A DNA stretch of 64,000 nucleotides from Heterohyrax brucei (GCA_028571685.1 CM053146.1:109281431-109345430); one strand, 5' to 3'. Positions 1 to 12,099 are shown, numbered from the stretch's first letter. Notes: a model not told the origin generated them from the sequence alone. Made by a program: numbers and translations.

Positions 1-899
1 GTCCAGCCTGACAGTCTTATTCTTGGGAACTGTAAGAGGGAAACTAAGATTTTATCCTTGAGTGGAATCCCTCTGCCCCACGTAGATTCAGTAATTCACG
101 TAGAAATCCCCCACTTTCACAGCCCCAGGATGGGGAATGACAGTCATTGAAGCAACCCGCCTGAGCCTTGGGAGCTATCTATCTGATCACCTGCACTGCC
201 TTTGCTTTTTTGTGGGTGCAGATTTACAGGAAGAATGCGGCAAATGGGATTGCCAGAAGGCCTAATAATGCAGTTCTAGTGGAACAGAAAGGACCCTTTA
301 GGGGCTGGCAGGCCTCGACTGATCTTGAGGATCTGCACAGTCCATGGCGGCAAAATTCCGTAACACCCAACACCACCCCTACACATGCTCGTGAGACAGC
401 CTGGCTCTGATAGACCAGCCTGTCCGCATTTCTCTGTGGCTTCTCTGCAGTCCCATTTGGGACAGTGAAAACAGGTTGGTCTTGCCAAGCCAAGTGCCGT
501 CGAGTCGGATCCAACTCAAGGTTTGGTCTTAGGGAACCCAAGAACAGTGATTTGTGAGTAGGGTCAAAGAGGAGCCCTCCAAATTCTGTTAGCCTCTTTC
601 TGGGCGAGTTCTTGACCTAAAGAAGAATACTAAAGTTGTTCAGGTACGTTTATTTCTTACACTTATCTCTCAGCTTGGGTGCTGCTGCTGCAGTCACAGC
701 TTGGTAGTTCTCACAGAAGAAATTTGGTGGCTTCAGAGCCCCAAGGTGCCCTTTCAAATGATGTGTTTTAAACAGCCTTTTAGTAATACTGTGATAGAGC
801 GCCTGCCCACTTTTCCGTCGCTTGCATCTTTCTAACGGGATACTGAGGCAGCTGTGTTCACGGCACAGTCCTGTGACGCCACGCTGTTTCTTGTTGCAG
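1..899 (+). other. SPATS2L: SPATS2L intron (5' part of window)
   Basis: This is intronic sequence upstream of the first recognisable SPATS2L exon. It ends in a pyrimidine-rich stretch and the acceptor ttgttgcag. A decayed antisense AfroSINE tail fragment (core gccgtcgagtcgg) lies at about 484-525. I found no other exon: the short open frames here show no resemblance to the SPATS2L protein that I can recall. Confidence 0.6.
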
Positions 900-1120
900 T
901 TACACATCCAAAGAACAGCTACTCCTCAAGAACTCCCTGTAGTTCCCTGCTGCCTCTGCTCAATACCCACTCAGCAGCCTCTGGAAAACAGAGTAACTTT
1001 ACCCGAAAATCATCCAATCACAGCAAGCCCTCCGAGGGTAAAGCAGCAAACCTGAAAATGGCGAGCAGTCTTCCCAACACCACTGACACCTCCCACCAGT
1101 CCATACCAGCTAACAAGCAG
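900..1120 (+). CDS. SPATS2L: SPATS2L, penultimate coding exon (partial gene)
   Basis: This exon of SPATS2L (spermatogenesis-associated serine-rich 2-like, a cytoplasmic stress-granule and nucleolar RNA-associated protein) is read in the frame that gives the Ser-rich segment YSSRTPCSSLLPLLN, then KSSNHSKPSEGKAAN and PANKQ, which I recognise as the conserved C-terminal part of the family. The acceptor ttgttgcag ends at 899 and the donor CAG|GTAAGC follows 1120. The exon begins inside a codon (two bases of a split codon) and ends in phase 0, so it joins cleanly to the exon at 5674. It contributes about 73 residues of low-complexity Ser/Asn/Lys-rich sequence with no catalytic motif. Earlier exons lie outside the window. 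Function is known from the family and is not visible in this exon. Confidence 0.93.
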
Positions 1121-2089
1121 GTAAGCCACTCGCAGAGGGCACCTTGCCCTGCCTTCAGGGGTCTTGCAGACATTGGTCCAGGATGGGAGGTGGGAAGCAT
1201 TCATTTGAGAAGGAAGAACACAGTAACAGCTAGATGCTGAGCTTCCTGGGATTACAGCCCAGCCTCACCCCCTACATCCCTGGCTGACTTCCCAGGAGCT
1301 CCTTTCCCCACCTAGGCCATGTTTCAAACTTCCCACGTGGAGGACGTGGCCTTTCTACACTTTTGACAGTATGAGCAAAGAATCTACCGAAAAGGTGACA
1401 GCTCTTCTCATGCCCTTGATTGCCACCATCCCCAGAACCTATCACTGGCCCACACCTGGCAGGGACTCACACGGCTGGATCATTAAGATTCAGCTCCTAG
1501 GCCTTGGGATGGTAGTGAGAGGAAACCTGGCACTGGTCTTTTTTTTGGATACTATTACTTGTGTTTAATATTCCGTTAATCAGTGAGAAGTCAAAGTTAG
1601 TTCAGATTTTTTCTCTTGTCTTGGGCTTTCAGAAAAAAAAACATATTTCACAATGACATGATGAATTATCACCTGTTATGACCACCAAAACTCAAGTTTT
1701 GAAGGATAGCCTTCCCTCTCCTTCATCTCCATGTTATTGAGATTGACCCTCACTTTAGAAAATAAACAAGAAATAAGGATGACTTGATGGTATTAGAAGC
1801 TGGGCAGACTACCTTGCATGATCTCTAAGGAGACTTTGCACCTTCCAAAATGCTGGTTTTCTAAGCCTGTTGGGTTTTGTGGTCTTGGTTTTCTAGACTT
1901 CACATTGACACTGGCAGGTATTTCTCTAGCCCTGAATATCTTCATGAGCTTTAAAACTAGCACTTTGACAAAGACTGTTTCATCTGTTAACAAGTTAAAG
2001 ATCGTAATCAAGCTTGTTTTACTTATAGTCTAGATACATCCTTACATTCTTTGTTCATTGCTCATTATATATGGGCAAAATATTGAATG

Positions 2090-2589
2090 ATGCATGGAGC
2101 ATCAAAAGAAAATCGAAGGAATAGACAGAATCACTGTAGCAAAAAGAACTGGATATTCAACCATTTTAGGAGTTAGCATACAGTCAAGAACTGATGGTAC
2201 TGAAAGAAGAAATACAAGTTGCACTGAAGGTATTGGCAAAAAACTTGGGCAAAGTCTACTGACTATACCATGGCCTGCCAGAAGAACAAACCAATCTGTT
2301 TGGAAAGAAGTACAGCCAGAATGCTCCTTAGAAGTAAGTATGGTAAGACTTCATCTCACATACTTTGAACATGGTAACAGGGAGGACCAGTTCCTGGAGA
2401 AGGACATCTTGCTTGGCAAAGAAGAGGGTCAGTGAAAAAGAGGAAGACCCTCAGTGAGGGGAAGTGTCACGGTGACCACAGCATAGCACTGATTGTGAGG
2501 ACGGCTCAAGATGACCAGTGTTTCATACCACTGACACAGGACCACTGCAAGCTGGAACGCACTCAGTGGCACTTAACAATAACAACTAA
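2090..2589 (+). mobile_element. RTE-type LINE fragment, 3' end of ORF2 plus tail
   Basis: The translation at 2094-2580 contains degenerate C-terminal RTE reverse-transcriptase-protein text (ARRTNQSVWKEVQPECSLE, then LTYFEHG and DQFLEKDILLGK, with an in-frame stop before the KRKTLSEGK stretch). The nucleotide tail, ending in cttaacaataacaactaag, resembles the AfroSINE tail. The copy is 5'-truncated and non-functional. Related copies lie at 42620-43062 and 54046-55190. Confidence 0.8.
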
Positions 2590-2995
2590 GATTTTGTCTA
2601 AGACTTTCCATTGCACAATTTCTTTAAAAACAAAAGAGGCCATAAGCCCAGAACTGAAACCATTTCCAAGGAGAACTCTTCAGGCAAAGATTAGACTGGA
2701 GTATAAGACATAAAATGATACTGGCGAAGAGTGTGCTCTTTGGCTTAAGTAAATTCAGATTAATGAGGCTAACTGGACAGCTGCTGTCCAGAGGCGAGAT
2801 GAGAGGGCCAAGGGGGACAAGAGCTGGTTGAATGGACATGGAAAACACAGGGTGGAGAGGAGGAGTGTGCTGTCACAGTGTAGGGAGAGTAGCTACAGTT
2901 AATATACCAATGTGTGTCTGTTTTTATATGAAAAACTGACTTGGATTGTAAACTTTTGCTTAAAGCATAATAAATTTAAAGCAAAAGGAGGCCAG
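2590..2995 (+). mobile_element. Afrotherian L1-type 3' end (UTR) fragment
   Basis: This stretch resembles 55440-55790 along most of its length. Shared landmarks are the cagagctgaaacca-type segment, a gactg-tataagacataa block, a cagctgctgtc block, a gtgtgctgtcacag block and a final AATAAA-like end followed by an A-rich tail. Through 55200-55440 it links to the L1 3' ends at 12100 and 48000. It directly abuts an RTE fragment, as does the copy at 55200. Confidence 0.6.
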
Positions 2996-3894
2996 ATTAA
3001 ATACTATTTACATAGATATCTTTTTAGCTCACTATTTTATGCTGTTCAGCGAAGCATTTAGATCATGGCTTACTTAAGTTGACACATACTTGTACATCTA
3101 AACTGGAATCCTTGTATGTCTAAACTAAACCCTTGTCATGAGTCTTGTTCTTCATGGGAACCAAAGAGAGACAACCACTCTGAATCTGTGCTGTCTGTTC
3201 TAGACCACACTGAAGTACTGGAGATCCTGGAATTTCTTTCCCCAGAATTGCTGACCTCTTAGCAGGCCTGCTCTCGGACACTTTATGTACTGTTCCCTGG
3301 ATGTATCATCTTGAGGGCAGACTGGTCTAGTAGTTTGCATACCCAAGGTCCGAGGAGTGGTTGTCTTGAGGTCGGGGTGAAACACAGATGGGAAAACTGG
3401 TTTGAGTGTCCACAGTCATGAGTATAAGGTACTCTCACAGTGGGGTCAGAGCCAAAAGTAGAAAGATAAGGAGGAATGGGCCAGGGGCTAGAAACTCCTC
3501 TACCTGAACCCCAGCACTGTGGCAAAGAACTTGAGGAGTCCAAAATCTGCGTAATTATACCTGACCTTCCACATCCCCAGGAGGGTGTATCTGTCAAAGC
3601 AGAGATAAAGGATAACGTCTGGTAATTTGCAGCTTGTAGATCCGACTCGATGGCACTTGGCACTTGTATTGTAACTTTCCAGTATTCAGATCTGTGGTAT
3701 GTGACCCTGCATATATGCTGTTGCCACTGCCTCTGGGTTACTAGTGGCTCTGCTCCAAACGTCTACCATCAGTCATGAGATACACTAAGAACTTTACGTA
3801 TTTGTAACACTTAAAGCTGTGTGTTGAATAACAGAGGTTTGGTTTTCAGAACGTGTCTGTGCATTTAAGAATCCACTTTATGATCAAATAAAGA

Positions 3895-4160
3895 CTTCTC
3901 AAATCTTGTCAGGACACAGTACATGAAATGGGAGTGGCCAGGCTTTGGGGGTCACACGACCTGAGTGTACATACTGGCTCCACCATTTTCTCACTGGGAA
4001 CCGTGGGCATGTCTCAAACTCATTATCCTCATGCACAAAATGCAGCAAACAAATAGCAACTGCCTCACAGAGTGACTGTGAGGATAAATGAGATAAGGTC
4101 TGGGAGTGCCTCACTCAGGGCCTGAGTCACCATAGGCACCTGATAAACGCTATTACTGAC
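3895..4160 (+). repeat. MIR SINE (antisense or sense not fixed)
   Basis: The order of blocks is typical of the ancient mammalian MIR: a ctggctccaccatt block, a gggcatgtctcaaa block, a cctcacagagtgactgtgagg block and a final gcacctgataaacgct block. A younger AfroSINE has inserted at its end (4161). Confidence 0.75.
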
Positions 4161-4321
4161 CTCAGATGCCAGTGGGGTAGTGGTTAAGAGCTACATCTAC
4201 TAACCAAAATGTCAGCAGTTCACATCCACCAGGTGCTCCTTGGAAACTCTATGGGCTGTTTTACTCTGTCCCGTAGAGTCACTGTGAGTTGGGTTGACTA
4301 AATGGCAATGAGTTTTCAATG
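4161..4321 (+). mobile_element. AfroSINE, sense, with target-site duplication
   Basis: The tRNA-like head (ggtagtggttaagagct, B box cagttcacatcc) is followed by the body cttggaaactctatgggc and the tail gtcactgtgagttggg. The duplication gctattactgac flanks it at 4149-4160 and 4322-4333, so both ends are defined. It sits in the 3' end of a MIR and is therefore younger than it. Confidence 0.9.
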
Positions 4322-4362
4322 GCTATTACTGACTTTCAGCTGAAAAACCTTCCCCTTGTACA

Positions 4363-4535
4363 GACAAAAAGAAGACCAAACCCATTACCATCGAGTCAGT
4401 TCTGACTCACGACAACCCTACAGGACAGAGTAGAACTGCCCTGTCAGCTTTCCATGGAGCACCTGGCAGATTCAAAGTACCAGCCTTTTGGTTTATCAGC
4501 GTAGCACTTAACCACTACATCACCCGGGTTTTTTA
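4363..4535 (-). mobile_element. AfroSINE, antisense, with target-site duplication
   Basis: The SINE reads in reverse: the tail (accatcgagtcagttctgac) comes first and the head (cttaaccactacatcaccc) comes last. It is flanked by cccttgtaca at 4353-4362 and 4536-4545. Confidence 0.88.
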
Positions 4536-5057
4536 CCCTTGTACAAGGACAGATGATATTAAGCCATTGTTTCCTAATTACTGATTTACTTATACGTTCC
4601 TGACTGTTGATCTGTCAAGGAAATGACTTTTCACTGTGATGCTTCAGAATTCTTCAGCTAAGAACTGCAACAAGTTTTCAGAAAGGACTAATTAATTACT
4701 TCTGTGAAGACAAATGTTGCCTCCGTGTCCCACCAGGATCTACTGGATATATCTCATCCCTGTATTTTCCCAGGATAGTATTTCTAAGCCACAGTATTTG
4801 TTTTGGAATAAGATAGAAAAACTGCTTTAGAGAAGAAAACTTCCAAGTGAAATTTTGCATCTTTTCGTCTTATCTACAACTAGGATTCCTATAGCACTGG
4901 CTATACAGAATGTCTCAGAAGCTTTCATGGTTGAGAATCCTCACAGCACAGCCCTTGCATTACATTTCACTGTGTCCCATTTCATTGAGTTATATTTTAA
5001 AGGTATCTTATGGGTTTTATTTTGCTTAGTTCTTGATTGCCTGTCTACTGCCTTGGC

Positions 5058-5411
5058 AAAGGAGACCTAGTGGTCCAGAGATTAAGCACTGAGCTGCTAA
5101 GAGGTCAACAGCCACACTCGTGGCTCTGTGGGGGAAAGACCTGGCCATCTGCTTCTGCAAAGACTCAGACCAAACCAAACCACTGCTGTGGAGTCGGTTC
5201 TGACTCAGAGTAACCCGGGAGGACAGAGCACAGCTGCCCCATAGGGTTTCTAGGCAAGTAGTCTGGTGCCAAAGTGGTTGAGAGCTGTGGCTGCTAACTA
5301 AAGAGCTGGGCAGTTCAGATCCACCAGGCACTCCTTGGAAACCCATGGGGCACTTCTACTATGTCCTCTGGGGCTGCTGTGAGTCCGAATCAACGTGATG
5401 GCACCCAGCAA
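5058..5411. mobile_element. Composite of three AfroSINE segments
   Basis: A sense head-and-body piece (5058-5168) is followed by an antisense tail-and-body piece (about 5170-5258, starting accaaaccactgctgtggag) and a second sense copy (about 5259-5411). The order suggests insertion of one SINE into another. Exact joints are estimated. Confidence 0.8.
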
Positions 5412-5673
5412 CGTGGCTCTGTAACTTCTCTTTCAACATCAATCACTTTGAAGTTCCATTTATTTCAAGATATTCTACTCTTCTAAGATTGAAGATTTGT
5501 ATCTGCTTGATGCTGTTTGCATGTTGCCGTATTCTTCTGAAGTGTAAAAAAAGCTTACTTGTGGCATAAAGATTTCATTTCCTTGATGTCTACTGATGTC
5601 ACGTGTGTTTTGCTGGATGTTTGAACTCCCCCAAAGTCATCTAATACCTGTCTCCTTTTTTTTTTTTCGCTAG

Positions 5674-6069
5674 AATGGATCTTCTAGCCAAAGACGAAGA
5701 TTTAATCCACAGTATCACAACAACAGGCTAAATGGATCAGCCAAGTTGCAGGGCGGTGGGAATGAGGCTGATCTGATGGTGAAAGGCAACAACCGCCACG
5801 AACACAGAAGACAGCCACACAATGGCTTCCGTCCCAAAAATAAAGGTGGCGCCAAAAACCAAGAAGCCTCTTTGGGGACAAAGACCCCTGAGGCTCCGGC
5901 TCACACAGAAAAACCACGGCGAAGGCAGCATGCCGCAGACAACTCGGAGGCCAGGCCTTTCCGGGGTAATGTCGCCAGGGTTTCACAGTGCAACCTGTGC
6001 CCCACGAGAATAGAAGTATCGGCAGATGCCGCGGTTCTCTCAGTCCCAGCCGTGACATTGGTGGCCTGA
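5674..6069 (+). CDS. SPATS2L: SPATS2L, terminal coding exon
   Basis: This exon encodes the last 131 residues of SPATS2L and ends at TGA 6067-6069. It follows the phase-0 acceptor tttttttcgctag. The protein is rich in Arg, Lys and Asn (QRRRFNPQYHNNRLNG near the start, then EHRRQPHNGFRPKNKGG, then EKPRRRQHAAD), consistent with a disordered basic RNA-associating tail. It closes with the highly conserved block RVSQCNLCPTRIEV followed by VLSVPAVTLVA, which I recognise as the SPATS2L C terminus. Together with exon 900-1120 it gives about 205 C-terminal residues, against roughly 558 for the human full-length protein as I recall it. The reading frame is intact, with no sign of decay. Confidence 0.95.
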   Translation, partial: NGSSSQRRRFNPQYHNNRLNGSAKLQGGGNEADLMVKGNNRHEHRRQPHNGFRPKNKGGAKNQEASLGTKTPEAPAHTEKPRRRQHAADNSEARPFRGNVARVSQCNLCPTRIEVSADAAVLSVPAVTLVA

Positions 6070-6690
6070 GCTAGGAGAGAAAAAAAGCAGTTTTCACTCA
6101 GTTTTGGTTCCCTGCCCGAGGTGCTGACCCAACTTGCTGCCAAAAGAGAGTCACTTGGAATATACAAACCCTGTATGGTTGTGTCATCCTCTCTTAATCA
6201 TTTTTACTAATTATAATAATCAGCTCTAGCTTGCTTCATAACTTCCATGGCTTTGCTTGATCTGTTGATGCTTTTTCTCATCAAGACATGGCACCATTTT
6301 AGCCAGGCAGTATTGACTCACTTGTTAGAAAAGCCGAGACGTGGCTGAAGACCAGAGGCTCAGTAGTGCCCTGTGTTGTAGCGTGATGTCAGTCTATTGA
6401 TTGTCTTTAGAGAGTTGATGTTGCAAAAAAAAATAAAAATAAATTCTTAATGATTAGACAAACATGATCTGCTGAAGACACATGCGCTTTTGTAGAATTT
6501 AACATCTGGTGTTTTTCTGAAAAAATATATATATATACATATATTGCTTTATTTGAAACAAATTAAAATATGCTGCATTTGACACCTGGCATGTTTCTTT
6601 TTGTTGATGCCTTTTTGTTGAATGTACTGTACGACACTTTCAAGAAAACTTTATAGAGAGTAGAGGCTAAATAAAGCATGAGAGCTCTGT
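6070..6690 (+). other. SPATS2L: SPATS2L 3'UTR with candidate polyadenylation signals
   Basis: No frame continues after the stop. AATAAA occurs at 6432-6437, 6438-6443 and 6670-6675, and these are the candidate polyadenylation signals. An AT dinucleotide run lies at about 6524-6545. Which signal is used cannot be told from sequence, so the end of the UTR is estimated. Confidence 0.6.
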
Positions 6691-7159
6691 ACAGTTCTGT
6701 ACAGAAACTACAGTGTATCACCTTGGCCCCTGCAAATACATCACATGCCAATCACATGGATCTGTAGTGCGGTCCCTTAGACACCGTGTGTCAGTCTGGA
6801 GACCCTGGCTGCAAGCAAGTCACATGCGCATCAGCTCCGCCTGGCTTGAACAAGGATTTACTGAATCACTGAGAAGGCTGGTGTTCAAGAATAACCATGG
6901 GTGATCTAGGCTTCAGCTACTCTTATCTCTGCTGTGTCGTCTTGAGCTGCCACTGCATTCAAAATGGCTTTTATTTCAATGGCAAATGACTCCCTAACTC
7001 CTTAATACTCAAGTTCACACCCCACACTGTACCCTCTAGGTAGCTTCTCACAGGGAAGAAGTAGCTTTCTCAGAAATTGTAGCAAACCTATTGCCTATCA
7101 TTAGCGCAGGCTTTTTACAGGCCTACTGTCAAACTAATCCTCGTGGGGGTACTAATCAG

Positions 7160-7508
7160 CAAAGAGGAATGGCTCAGCGGTAGATATCTCACCTTTCATG
7201 AGGGAGACCCAGGTTCAGTGCCTGACCACGGCATGTCAAGCACAGCAACTGCCCGTCCATGAAGTCTTGTTTTGCTGTGACACTGACCAGGTTTCAGCAG
7301 GGCATGCAAACTAAGACAGACTAGGAAGAAATAGCTAGGAATTTACTTCTGAAAATCAGCCGCCAAAAACCCTGTCAGTCACAGCAGTCCAATCTGTTGC
7401 CAAGGACAGGGATAGAACAGGACCCGGCAGCCACTTGTTTCGTTGTGCAGGAGGCTGCCGTGAGGTGAGTGATGGTGGACGCCACAGCAGCCCCGCCAAC
7501 AACAACCA
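7160..7508 (+). mobile_element. tRNA-Gly-headed SINE with RTE-like tail
   Basis: The head ggctcagcggtaga, then tctcacc and a gagacccaggttcag B box match the 5' half of tRNA-Gly. The body includes gacactgaccaggtttcagc and a cttctgaaaatcagcc block. The tail ends tgccgtgaggtgag and then ccaacaacaacc. The same head, body and tail order recurs at 8422-8712 and, reversed, at 58000-58335. Confidence 0.75.
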
Positions 7509-8421
7509 GTCAGAGCCCCCCAGGAGCCGGGGGTGTGGCCACTGCCTCAGGAGCACATGGGCAACTGGAAGAGGGCCACTGTTCCTCAGGACACTAGCTG
7601 GCCCAAAGACCAAGGAGCTACAGCCCACGGGTCTCTGAAGGCAGGGCAGTTCAGTTTGGGTACTGTTTCTGTTGACCTTGCAGATTTGTTAGTTTCTTTC
7701 AAGTGCAAATACTTAATCTCAGCTCCATATGAACATTTTTTTCTGCATCTGTGATTCTCAGTTCCTCTTCCGTAGGTCAGCCTGGAGGAGCTAAACCTGT
7801 GAGCCTTCTAAGCATCCTCTTGCTTCTCTGCCAAGTACGGGAAGATGTTTTGCTTTCTCTGTGGAAAGATTTCTGAGGTCTCTGGGTGTACCCAGTGATT
7901 TAGTAGGGGTTCAAAATGTTAACTCCTGTTCCAGGAAGGAAGGAAGGGTTATTCATTCAAACAAAAAAGATAAATGTCCAGGACTACAGTCCCTGTTTAC
8001 CGTGTGTGAGGCCCTGAATTCATACATTATAAAATGGAAGGGTTTTGCACAGTTTTTGTGTAGCAAGACTTGACTCACCTCTTAAAAATGTCACTTTAAA
8101 TGTGACAGCTTTAAAGATGCGCCCCGCCCAGTGATTCCGCAAGCAGGACACATAATAGGCTTTCCAGATCAGGGGTGCACCTGCCGTTGTCAGGGTTGGA
8201 CCCAGCCATTCTTAACCTTGACTCCCTCTTGTAGCTGTCAAGATTAAGAAAGCTCGGGATACATTCCTAAGCACATAACAAATATTCCCAGATCACTGAA
8301 AATAATGCTGGAAAGTGTTCAGACATGATTACTGTTGGTCCTAGATTCTGCCTTTCTTGTAGATTCTGGGCATGTGAGCATTTGACAATATACATGTTTT
8401 AAACAGTAATTCCAATATATT

Positions 8422-8712
8422 GGGACAGTGGTAGTTCAGTGGTAGAATTCTCACCTTTCATCCAGAAGACTTGGGTTCTGTTTTCAGCTGGTGTACCGTG
8501 AGCATAAACACCACTCATCTTTCAGTGGAGGCTTCCTGTTGCTGTGATGCTGAACAGGTTTCAAGAGCTTCCAGACTAAGACTAGGAGGAAAGGCCTGGC
8601 AGTCTACTTCTGAAACTCAGCCAGTAGAAACTCGGCAGATCACAACAGTCTGACCCCAGCACGCATGGAGTCACCATGAGTCAGGCCAGACAGCGTCAGC
8701 TAACAACAACTT
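8422..8712 (+). mobile_element. tRNA-Gly-headed SINE with RTE-like tail
   Basis: This is the best preserved copy. The stretch ggtagttcagtggtagaatt is almost identical to the A-box half of tRNA-Gly, and a cttgggttctg B-box remnant follows. The body carries gatgctgaacaggtttcaag and cttctgaaactcagccag, and the tail is gtcaccatgagtcagg followed by ctaacaacaac. It lacks the 3' acceptor half of a tRNA, so it is not a tRNA gene. Confidence 0.82.
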
Positions 8713-9287
8713 CAGTGCTTCAGGGGTAGTGTCACAGCATTTAAATACTACATTACATGTCTTCTACTGTCCTGGTAAAATCACTGTTGATTCTGGAGAT
8801 TCTGGGACATAACCATTATTTTTAATGCTTCAAACTCCTTTTTAAAATATCTAAGGGCTATGAACTACTTAATCTCTCTACTTAAGGCACATTAGCCTGG
8901 ATTTTTCCCTCTCAAATATTCTCTAGTGAGGTTAAAACACTTTAATACTCATGAAGATTGAATAAAGTTAAAATTCACTTGAATTTTACCACCTAGATCT
9001 TCCATCCAGGACTCCACCTGTGAAATCAGATTGCCATGGTGGGCTCCCAATTAAATTCAAATTTTACATTTTATTGGAGATTGTCCATAAACTCCAGCTG
9101 CGTCCTGTGAGCCTCTCCTTCGAGTTGTTAATCCAGCAAGGCTCAGAAAGTTAAAGAAGCACAAAATTCACGCATCATGAAGGCTGCATGAGATACTTTG
9201 AACGATGAAGCTAGAAACACAGTATATCCAATTTAGATCTCAGCTCACAAGCATCTGAGCTCTGCTGGCATCAGAAAGGAAACTGGC

Positions 9288-9412
9288 TGCATAGAGTTTA
9301 GTGCTATGGCTGGGAACCCAAAAGGCCACCCACTCCTTGGAAACTGTAGAGCAGTTTCACCCTGCCCTCTAGCATTGCTATGAATCAGAATCAACTCAAA
9401 ACCTTCTCAAGG
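9288..9412 (+). mobile_element. Diverged AfroSINE, sense
   Basis: Recognisable parts are tccttggaaactgtagagca, ttgctatgaatcagaatcaa and a degraded head. The copy is partial, with no clear target duplication. Confidence 0.6.
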
Positions 9413-9786
9413 ATGCAACATCGAATGAGCTTAATGGAAAAAGTTGACAGACCAAAAGCTACCAGCAGTTTTTTTCCCTCCTTCGAAGTAACAGACTCGG
9501 AGACTCTTGTCTGAAAGCCATGGTCTAAACCTCAATCTTGACTTAACCATTAGAAGAAAGAATTGAAGGCCTGCAAAGTTGTTTTCCTCCGCCAGTGGTG
9601 GGGGGTTGAGGGGCTAGCAGGGGAGGTGGCAACTAGGTGAGGAGATGCTGGAATTCAACACCCACCTTTGAAAAAGATTTTGTCTATTCCTCCTGCCTTC
9701 CTGGTTTATATGCAGTATCCAAAGCTTCCTGTTCTACTGCCCTCTTGTGGCTACACATGGCAATGTTTCCATTTTTCAGTAGGCCA

Positions 9787-9948
9787 CTGGGAAATCCTGG
9801 TGGTGGGGTGGCCCAATGCTGCTAACCAAAAGGTCAGCAGTTCAGATCCACGAGCTGCTCCTTGGAAACTCTATGGGGCAGTTCTACTCTGATTTATATG
9901 GTTGCTGTGAGTCAGAATTGATTCAACGGCAATGGGTTTGGTTTGGCG
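9787..9948 (+). mobile_element. AfroSINE, sense
   Basis: The head ggaaatcctggtggtgggg is followed by gctgctaaccaaaaggtcag, a cagttcagatcca B box and the tail gctgtgagtcagaattgatt, then the common 3' end caatgggtttgg. Confidence 0.88.
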
Positions 9949-11015
9949 TTTCTTGTGGTCACAGCATGCACAAATGATACCCTTTCTTACCACTCAGTTC
10001 AGAGGCCATACCTAAATTTAGGCAAGGGTAAGCTAAGCCTCCAAACTGCCTAAACCAAGGTACCAAAAAATGAAGCAAAACAAGAAAATGCCAGTCATTA
10101 CCCCCAAATTTCTTAACTGTAAAACCACCAAAGGGCAAAAACAAAAGAATTCATCTGGCTAACACACTGCTCTAGCATTTTTCCTGAAAGTACTGAGCCA
10201 TCATAGCTGTGCCCTTATTTTGTGGGAAAAAAACGTGAAGACTTGGAAGGTCTGACTGATTATCTTGTTAGCCCCAGAATTGGAAACACTCTTTTAATAC
10301 TATGTATTACACGCCATTACAATAATTTTTTTCATCCTTCTGCTTTTTCAAACAAGCTTTTATAAGCTGTAAGGGAGTTTCCTGTCTATTCTTAGTTTCA
10401 AAGAACCAGCTCCCCACCCTTAGAGGCAGATCCACTAAAACCAGGGCTTAATCTCATTACAGGGCCCTGCAGGCAAAGGCGCTCTGCAGCTGGATCTGGG
10501 CATTCTGTTGGAGAAACCCACAGAGTTGCTAGTCAGACACAGTTCTTCTTAAAACTCCTTTGCCTTTGAAGAGTTTGGGCATACTGCATCCTCAGGAACA
10601 TTCTGGGGGGATGGTAAATTTTCAGGTGCCCCTTTGCACAGTCAGAAGAGCTACTTCACTGTGCCTCTAGGAAGTACAAGTTTCCCAGGGGTAATTCTGT
10701 ACACAGCTTTTGTGGAACAGTATATTCTAAAGCAAATGTTTATGTAGATTTCTGGCAAAAAAAAAAAAAATCCAAAATATATTTCTGAAAAATGACTGGG
10801 ACAATGACCAAATGATGACAGAAAATAACAGTGAGAAAACTGCATCTTGTCGAAAACAGGATGCTTGTCCTATTTTTACTTCAGATATTTAAATTTGCAT
10901 TACACTACTCCTGGTCTTGTGAGAGAAATGCATTTTCTTCAAATTACTATTATTAAGTAACAAGTCAACTAATAGCATCATTACACCTCTGCCAATGCCT
11001 GCCAGTAAAAACAAC

Positions 11016-11205
11016 ACACAAAAACAGTTGCCATCAAGTCAGTTCTCACTCATGGTGACCCCACATATGTCAGAGTAGATGGTGCTCTATGGAATTTTCA
11101 ATGGCTGGTTTTCCAAAAATCGACTGCCAGGCTTTCCTTGAGTCCACCTCTGAACTTCTAACGTTTTGTTTAGCAGCCAAATACATTAGCCATTTGCATA
11201 CCTAG
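11016..11205 (-). mobile_element. AfroSINE long-body variant, antisense
   Basis: The tail ttgccatcaagtcagttctc comes first. The body carries the longer variant with ttttcaatggctggttttcc and a tgccaggctttccttgagtc block. The degraded head ends near ttagcagccaaatac. Confidence 0.75.
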
Positions 11206-11354
11206 AGGGAACACATACTAGGCACTCACATAGTGATTGGAAGGAAGAGAAAGATGAATAAGTGATAGATTCTAATAGCTCCTAGAATTCTGAAGTCTAC
11301 ACAGCTTGCTGCAAAATAATTCATTAGATCAGTTCTAGATAAGATGGGAAGACA

Positions 11355-11575
11355 GACATAAAAGCTAGACAGAAATTGGAGGCAGACTGCCTGGATTCAA
11401 GACTTTGTTCCTACTGTGTAAACATGGGCAAATTCCTAAACATCTTATTACCTCAGTTTCTCCATGGATAAACTGGGCTAATAAAGTATCTCACAGGATT
11501 GTTCTAAAAGCTAAGTAAATTAGTATCTGAGAAGCACTTGGAGTAATGTCTGCCACTCTGTATCAACCAAGTTCC
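11355..11575 (+). repeat. MIR SINE
   Basis: The order of blocks is typical of MIR: a gactgcctggattcaa block, catgggcaaattcc, cctcagtttctcc, a cacaggattgttctaaaagc block, and a final gcacttggagtaatgtctgc. Confidence 0.8.
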
Positions 11576-12099
11576 AGCGAGGAGACAGTAACCACAGTAA
11601 TCTGGGGAAGCTTTACATAAAGAAATATTAACTAGTAACAGAGGATTAGCTACTAAGAGGTTAGGAACTGTAAAGAATACAAAAACGGCAGATTTAGGTA
11701 ACAGTCTACTAGAACCAAGGCAGAGGACCCAAAGAAAGAAAAAATTTAGAAAAGCCCTCCCTCCCCCAAGTTTGAGATTCAGACCCTATTGGAAAGGGGG
11801 TGGCTGTGGCCCCCTGCAAAGGCACTGGGTGCCCAGGCTGGACCTGACAGGCAGGAAATCACCACTGGAGCACTGGTGAAACTCACCAAGAAGCTTCCCT
11901 GGGAGGTGTCGGAGGACTTGCCAGGAATCCACCTGCAGAGGTGCCACTGATCTCACTGGGAATCCAGCTAGGCCATCCACCAGTGAAAGTCACCAGGAAG
12001 CCACCCCCAAGCATGGTGCAGAATTATCTGAGAGGCCAGCCAGGGTGCACCCACAGAACAGGGGTGCTACCCGAAGCAGCGCGGCTGACACTGGGTGTT

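Larger units (their letters stand above)
1121..5673 (+). other. SPATS2L: SPATS2L last intron
   Basis: This 4.55-kb GT-AG intron begins GTAAGC. It ends in a long T-run and the acceptor cgctag at 5671-5673. It holds an RTE fragment, an afrotherian L1 3' end, a MIR, and a cluster of AfroSINEs, each listed separately. At 1121-2089, 2996-3894 and 4547-5057 I see no gene and no repeat I can name, apart from a short sense SINE-tail fragment at about 3636-3665. Confidence 0.85.

Noticed and set aside
168-410. 80-codon open frame near the window start as an earlier SPATS2L exon
   Set aside because: A gtgcag acceptor precedes part of it, but the translation does not resemble any SPATS2L segment and no suitable phase-matched donor is evident.
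8422-8490. Possible tRNA-Gly gene
   Set aside because: The 5' half matches tRNA-Gly, but the 3' half cannot pair with it and continues into a SINE body and RTE-like tail found at two other sites.
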